Assembly: GCA_016744065.1 (NCBI GenBank)
Contig: JADGFA010000002.1
Span: 1-64,000, forward strand
Direction: 5' to 3'
DNA length: 64,000 bases
Source: Gammaproteobacteria bacterium
GTDB lineage: Bacteria > Pseudomonadota > Gammaproteobacteria > SZUA-229
This document shows, in pieces, positions 59,911 to 64,000 of this stretch. Position 1 is the first letter of the stretch; every line of letters begins with the position of its first letter. A program made the position numbers and the translations under genes. The notes beneath the pieces were generated by a model. That model had not been told where the DNA came from. It did no database searches and saw only the letters and a program-made list of their open reading frames with translations.

Positions 59911-60579
59911 ATGTCAGATAAAAATACAATATCATCAACCAACAAACAAGTTCTTATCCTTGAAGATCATATTGATGCACAGACATGGTTAGGCGATGCG
60001 GTATTAATGGCTTATGAAAACAGGGCTGAAGTGACTTTGTCAGCATCTGTTGCCGAAGCTCAGCATAACATTATGAAGCAGGCGTTTGATTTGTTTTTGG
60101 TTGACCTTAATCTACCTGATGGTAGTGGGCTTGAGGCGCTGGTACAGGCAAAAAATCTTTATCCTGATTTAGTTTGTGTCGTTACCACCATCTACTCCGA
60201 TGATTCACATCTGTTTTCCGCATTACGTGCCGGAGCAGCAGGCTATATTTTAAAAGATGAAAGTAAAGCGGCTATTGCTGAAATGTTGAAAAAGAGTGAC
60301 AGGGGTATTCCTGCTATATCACCTGAGGTGGCTCAAAAAATACTCTGTTATTTTCATCAGCCCTCAATGGTAACAAAACATGTATCGTTGACCGAAAGAG
60401 AGCGGGAGACGCTGTCATATATTGTCAAAGGCTCCAGTGTGAAGGAGTGCGCTATTTTGATGGCTATCAGCCACCATACTGTGCAAGGATATGTGAAGGA
60501 AATTTATCATAAACTGGATGTATCGTCTCGCGCAGAAATGGTCAGTGAGGCCTTGCGAACGGGTTTATTATTACCTTGA
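59911..60579 (+). CDS. NarL/FixJ-family response regulator
   Basis: A 222-residue regulator: receiver with acidic pair at 18-19, acceptor Asp65 in LFLVDLNLPDG and a LuxR-type helix-turn-helix near 155-215 (LTERERETLSYIVKGSSVKECA). It is the partner of the kinase by position and class. A long palindromic hairpin follows its stop codon. Targets are unknown. Confidence 0.92.
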   Translation: MSDKNTISSTNKQVLILEDHIDAQTWLGDAVLMAYENRAEVTLSASVAEAQHNIMKQAFDLFLVDLNLPDGSGLEALVQAKNLYPDLVCVVTTIYSDDSHLFSALRAGAAGYILKDESKAAIAEMLKKSDRGIPAISPEVAQKILCYFHQPSMVTKHVSLTERERETLSYIVKGSSVKECAILMAISHHTVQGYVKEIYHKLDVSSRAEMVSEALRTGLLLP

Positions 60580-60582
60580 TGC

Positions 60583-60621
60583 GATCTAGTGTACTGGATA
60601 GTCTATTCAGTACACTAGATC
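60583..60621. terminator. Perfect 14-base-pair hairpin after the regulator gene
   Basis: GATCTAGTGTACTG (60583-60596) is an exact inverted copy of CAGTACACTAGATC (60608-60621), with an 11-base loop that can itself pair in part. It is positioned three bases after the stop codon and before a convergent lipoprotein gene, so a bidirectional terminator is likely. There is no T-run, so a protein-binding palindrome is an alternative. Confidence 0.6.
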
Positions 60622-60695
60622 CTAATGGAATCTTACTATAATGCTACAGGCGCTCTTCTCACGCCGGTAACATTTGCCAGCAACATTTGAGTGAA

Positions 60696-61187
60696 TTATC
60701 GTATTCGAGTGAGCTCTTGTGCCTGACCCTCTGTGTTTGAAACGAGTACAACTCTCTCTGCTGACGCTGAATAAACATTCGCACTACCACTCATACGACT
60801 TTTCATAGTATTCATAAAGGGTAACATGATTGCAGCCATTTTATTGCCACTAGTCTCTTTAATTGATTTCATCGTTTGGATGACTACATCGCCCTGTACT
60901 GACCATGTGCCAGAAACCTCCAGGGTCATTGCCATGCCACTGCTGGAGCTTTGAGAGTTCAGTATGACATTGCCATTACTTAAATAATGTATATCGGCAG
61001 AGTTTAATTGCTCACCTTCTATTGGGTTAAGAATTCGTAGCTTCCAATGACCAATTAACATGTTTTTACTAACGGCATTGACTGTATCTGAACCTGTATA
61101 TGATGTTCGTGGTGGTGGTGTACAGGCTGCAATAGTACCGCCTATAAAAAAAACCATAAAAATTTTTACTATTTGTTTTGTTGTCAT
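60696..61187 (-). CDS. Predicted lipoprotein of unknown function
   Basis: A 163-residue protein with a lipoprotein signal: hydrophobic core then TIAACT with the lipid-modified Cys22. After it comes a Ser/Thr-rich stretch and a beta-rich domain (MLIGHWKLRIL ... VSGTWSVQGDVVIQTM), which looks like a lipocalin-type or similar barrel by eye only. No homologue is recognised. It is convergent with the regulator gene. Confidence 0.75.
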   Translation of the reverse strand: MTTKQIVKIFMVFFIGGTIAACTPPPRTSYTGSDTVNAVSKNMLIGHWKLRILNPIEGEQLNSADIHYLSNGNVILNSQSSSSGMAMTLEVSGTWSVQGDVVIQTMKSIKETSGNKMAAIMLPFMNTMKSRMSGSANVYSASAERVVLVSNTEGQAQELTRIR

Positions 61188-61900
61188 TTTTTATCTTTCC
61201 TGTTTAATTGAAATGCTTTCAAAAAGCCGCTTAATTAAAGATACAGCGTAGCAATATGGGCTATGCTGTTCATGGGTTATCTTTTGCATGGCGGTTATTT
61301 TACGGCTGCTTCCACAACATTACTATCATAAGCAGTTAGTAGTATAATGCCAGAGAGGGCCGTACTTTGGTAGATATAGGGTTTGTTCCATGTCGTTGTG
61401 TATGTCCCTATGACTAATGTGTTGTTTCTGTAGCAAGTGTAATTAAAGTAACATGATTTAAAATTAAAAACTTATCCAGCTTGTTGATAATTTTATAATG
61501 GAGTGATGAAACTTTATACCCCTTAAATTGGGGGGTATGTATTTACGGTCAGTGCTATTTATAAGTAAGCTCTATTTAAATACATGTCGGAATGACTGTA
61601 TTTGAAATTATATTTTTTACCGGTATTTTGATGATAGATTACGAGTATTGGTATAAGTGAAAAATGTAAATCATCAAAGCTCATCACAATACAGGCTGCA
61701 AGGTTTAAGTCCCGTTCGGTACGCTGTATAGTAAAAAATACCCATAGTATAAGCTGTGAGGTTTTTTATGTGAGTCAATATAGTGCGGAGGTGTTCAGGG
61801 TGGGCGCTTATCTGAGTGCAGGTTTTAAAAAGCAAGATGTCCAGGGGAAGGCTTTGAATAATGCCTCATATATATAAATAACGATGCTAAAAGGCTATGC
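61188..61900. other. Long intergenic region with a tRNA-like remnant
   Basis: About 710 bases without a supported gene. It contains the hairpin ATACCCC (61516-61522) with GGGGTAT (61532-61538), and at 61702-61725 a stretch resembling the 3' end of tRNA-Asp. The last 120 bases look less AT-rich than the rest. I found no open frame with a ribosome site apart from the gene at 61901. Confidence 0.5.
61702..61725 (+). repeat. Partial tRNA-Asp 3'-end copy (possible old attachment site)
   Basis: GGTTTAAGTCCCGTTCGGT (61702-61720) and the bases after it match the T-arm and acceptor end of the tRNA-Asp at 57557-57633 at 19 of 23 positions, on the same strand. It could be a decayed attR-like repeat left by an element integrated in the tRNA gene. 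No integrase is present, and four mismatches make chance similarity possible. Confidence 0.35.
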
Positions 61901-62176
61901 ATGACACAACCAGTAGATAAACTTTTAAAAAAACATCAAAAGTTAAATCAAAGTGACATGATGAAGATTGAGTCACATGTGCAGCGTGAATCGGGTGACT
62001 GGGTAATTAATACTTTAATGATAGAGGGCTGTACCGTGCCTTTTAAATATAAACGTAAAAAGCTGTATAAAAACCTGAAAGGACAAAGGGTGAACTTGAC
62101 TTATTATCCTGATATGGAGGATATCGCAGGAATGGAAATAGAGGTAATGAATGTAGTAAGGATAAAAATATCATAA
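61901..62176 (+). CDS. Small hypothetical protein
   Basis: A 91-residue soluble protein I do not recognise. It is basic in the middle (FKYKRKKLYKNLKGQRVNLTYY) with beta-like stretches and one cysteine at 44 (MIEGCTVPF), and ends MNVVRIKIS. The ATG has only a weak upstream site. It stands alone on its strand, near the cyclase-lipoprotein pair. Confidence 0.65.
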   Translation: MTQPVDKLLKKHQKLNQSDMMKIESHVQRESGDWVINTLMIEGCTVPFKYKRKKLYKNLKGQRVNLTYYPDMEDIAGMEIEVMNVVRIKIS

Positions 62177-62256
62177 AAAGTGTTGGCATGACTTCTTAAG
62201 CTTATTTCTTTTAAATTGTATTTATTCTATAGATATGAACAGATTGCCCTTATGCA

Positions 62257-63294
62257 TTACTGGTTCTTTTCAAGGCTTTGAATTTTCTTGCTTACTTTTT
62301 TTGCACGATTAATGAGCTGTTTTATTTCTGTGTTTTTGGGCTCTAGTTGCAGCGCCTGTTGCCATACTTTTAGTGCGCGGTTAATTTTATTTTTACTGTA
62401 AAGCTCTTTGCCAAAGCGTATTTTACTTAATGTAAGCTCTTTTATTTCTTTATTTAAAGAGTCTAACAGGCGTTTTGTTTTTTTGTGCGCAGGGTTGATA
62501 GTAAGTAGTGTATTAAGGTGTGATCGTGCCTTGTTGTACGCATGCTTTTCATATGCGGTGCTGTATGATGTGAGTAATTCATTATAGCGTTTTTGATCTG
62601 ATTTATTTTTTAATTGAACATCAATTTTTGTAACCCATGATTCTTTTTGTTCTGTAGGGTCCAGTTTGTTTGATAAAAAATAGCAATCACGCGAAATTAT
62701 ATAATGTTTATTACTTTTAGCTTGATCACCACACATTTCAAGGTGTCGAGCCACTTCAATTCTGTCTTTATTGTAGCGACTTATGTCGAATTGAGCACTA
62801 TAGTCCCATGGAATTAGTTTATGTAATTTTTTGTATATTTTCTGGTATGAAATTAATGCATCAGCCTGCTTCATAAGCATGTCTTTTCTTAGTGTGGTGA
62901 CTTGATGGTCTCTCTCATGAAGTAGTTCAGTTTTTTCTTTGTTAAGCCTCGGCTCATTTTCTATTTTCTTAAGTGCATTGTTATAAGTGTCGAGGGCTTG
63001 TTGCCATTCATTTGATTGCTTTAATTTTTTAGCTTTTTTTGATGTGTTCTCAATAAATGTGCTTTTCTTTGTATCAATAGTGTATTTTTTGTTCAGAGTT
63101 TCTTTAAGTGTACTGTCATTTTTACTGGCACTTTGCAGGGCATCATTAATTTCATCAAATTCATTATTGGCAAGCCATTGCTCAATGTTCTGCTCAAATG
63201 ATTCAGGAGATGTGTTGATCAGAGAGCACGCTGGCATAAACAAATATGTGAGCAAGATAAGAGTGGGCCGATTAATAAGTATGGAAATATTCAA
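62257..63294 (-). CDS. Predicted lipoprotein with TPR-like repeats
   Basis: A 345-residue protein. The leader ends in FMPACS, a lipobox-like site with Cys23, although its consensus is imperfect. The body is lysine-rich and helical with TPR-like patterns, clearest near the C-terminus (RALKVWQQALQLEPKNTEI at about 307-325). The start is TTG 63294, whose last base pairs with the cyclase stop in a TTGA overlap, so translation is probably coupled to the cyclase. Function unknown. Confidence 0.75.
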   Translation of the reverse strand: MNISILINRPTLILLTYLFMPACSLINTSPESFEQNIEQWLANNEFDEINDALQSASKNDSTLKETLNKKYTIDTKKSTFIENTSKKAKKLKQSNEWQQALDTYNNALKKIENEPRLNKEKTELLHERDHQVTTLRKDMLMKQADALISYQKIYKKLHKLIPWDYSAQFDISRYNKDRIEVARHLEMCGDQAKSNKHYIISRDCYFLSNKLDPTEQKESWVTKIDVQLKNKSDQKRYNELLTSYSTAYEKHAYNKARSHLNTLLTINPAHKKTKRLLDSLNKEIKELTLSKIRFGKELYSKNKINRALKVWQQALQLEPKNTEIKQLINRAKKVSKKIQSLEKNQ

Positions 63295-64000
63295 GTACAG
63301 GACTCAGTTAGATTACTCAGAATGTTATTTATCTGTTGTTCCATAAGCTTTTTGTGATCAGGTTTAACACTATCAACTAGCCAGGTAGATACGGGGTGTT
63401 GTTTTCCGCGGACACGAATGACTTTATGCTTATTCGCAATTATATGTTTGGAGATACTACTCTGTTTGTACAACTCTTCAAGAATAATTATCTGGTCGCT
63501 TTCGGCAATGCCAGCTAGCCGTGAAGCAATGTTGACTGGATCTCCAATTACAGTGTATTCCATGCGGTCATTTGATCCAAGGTTTCCGGCTATCATAGCG
63601 CCACTGTTAACGCCGATTTTAAAGTGAATAGGAATTTTGTTTTGTGTTAAGCGTATGTCATTAAGTTTAGTTACTGTTTCACGAATCATAATAGCGCAGT
63701 TTACTGCGTTGAGGCTATGGTTTTCAGAGTAGTCTGGAACACCAAAAACAACCATGGCACAGTCACCCATAAACTTATCAATGTGTCCATTATGCAATTT
63801 TGCAATGATTGCAATATGTGAAAAATATTCATTGAGTAGATTTGTAATTTCTTCAGGCGGCAATTTTTCAGAAATGCCGGTAAAGCCAACAATATCTGCA
63901 AACAAAACAGATGCTGTTATGTGCTTTCCACCTAATTCAATATTATCCAGATTTTTTAAAAGTTTTTGTGCAACATTACTGGATACATATCGAGAGAAAA
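63291..64000 (-). CDS. Class III adenylate/guanylate cyclase (partial, runs off the right edge)
   Basis: The C-terminal part of a class III nucleotide cyclase. Reading continues to the window edge in frame (…SRYVSSNVAQKL, then a leader LGGKHITASVLFADIVGFT). The two metal aspartates are in LFADIVGFT and FMGDCAMVVFG; GDPVNIASRL is the conserved late motif. The N-terminal sensor or membrane part is outside the window, so the signal is unknown. Substrate choice (ATP or GTP) cannot be settled from this part. It overlaps the lipoprotein gene by four bases. Confidence 0.88.
   Translation of the reverse strand, partial: FSRYVSSNVAQKLLKNLDNIELGGKHITASVLFADIVGFTGISEKLPPEEITNLLNEYFSHIAIIAKLHNGHIDKFMGDCAMVVFGVPDYSENHSLNAVNCAIMIRETVTKLNDIRLTQNKIPIHFKIGVNSGAMIAGNLGSNDRMEYTVIGDPVNIASRLAGIAESDQIIILEELYKQSSISKHIIANKHKVIRVRGKQHPVSTWLVDSVKPDHKKLMEQQINNILSNLTESCT

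Overview
This looks like a chromosomal segment of an AT-rich gammaproteobacterium, read outward from the replication origin. The left end carries DnaA boxes and dnaA facing left. To the right run rpmH-rnpA-yidD-yidC-mnmE, mnmG ... rsmG-parA-parB and the complete F1Fo ATP synthase operon followed by glmU, an order typical of Gammaproteobacteria. Further right, argH / algZ-algR / hemC-hemD-hemX-hemY and ubiD follow the order known from Pseudomonas-like gammaproteobacteria. The genus cannot be told from sequence alone. A PEP-CTERM-tagged exported protein, a DsrC/TusE-like protein, an exported DsrE-like protein and several rhodanese or thioredoxin-fold proteins fit a free-living aquatic or sulfur-associated lineage, but that is inference.

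Layout: 1-216 holds four DnaA boxes (origin side of dnaA). 217-7546 carries dnaA, the rpmH-to-mnmE run, a small exported protein and mnmH. 7659-11697 holds small regulatory or membrane proteins (TPR, DUF454, a lone cyclic-nucleotide-binding domain, a GTG-start hypothetical) and a chemoreceptor. 11945-19383 holds mnmG and rsmG-parA-parB, but between mnmG and rsmG sits a four-gene accessory block (DUF6795-like protein, class 3 lipase with a membrane tail, membrane protein, DUF302 protein). This is the best candidate in the window for a poorly described system, possibly a lipase with its immunity partners. 19648-26732 is the atp operon with a strong promoter and a strong terminator. 26915-38482 is a mixed stretch: PEP-CTERM protein, glmU, flavoprotein, double rhodanese, DUF1223, pseudo-receiver, Uup, a CPA2 antiporter whose start is out of frame across a T8 run, a repeat element with terminal inverted repeats, and a coupled DsrE-like / metallo-beta-lactamase-fold pair. 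38642-42228 has a LysR regulator, a DUF3187 outer-membrane protein, a DsrC-like protein whose upstream cysteine lies two residues away from the canonical place, a hypothetical protein and a lone HPt protein. 42395-52078 has argH, the AlgZ/AlgR pair with an overlapping TonB-dependent receptor, and the hem genes. 52102-57401 is compact housekeeping: hotdog thioesterase, ferredoxin-type reductase, glutaredoxin, small SET protein, ubiD, ppnP, GNAT and DTW. 57479-57633 holds tRNA-Val and tRNA-Asp, followed by a 7TMR-DISM histidine kinase with its NarL-type regulator. 60696-64000 has two lipoproteins, a small hypothetical and a class III cyclase running off the right edge.

The genes cover replication and partition (dnaA, parAB), tRNA modification (mnmE, mnmG, mnmH, DTW protein), membrane protein insertion (yidC, yidD), energy (atp), envelope precursors (glmU), heme and ubiquinone synthesis (hemCDXY, ubiD), and several signalling pairs. 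I found no CRISPR array, transposase or integrase, and recognised no rRNA. Start sites were moved inward from the longest open frame where a ribosome binding site or family alignment argued for it; these cases are stated. All calls come from reading the sequence, with no database search.
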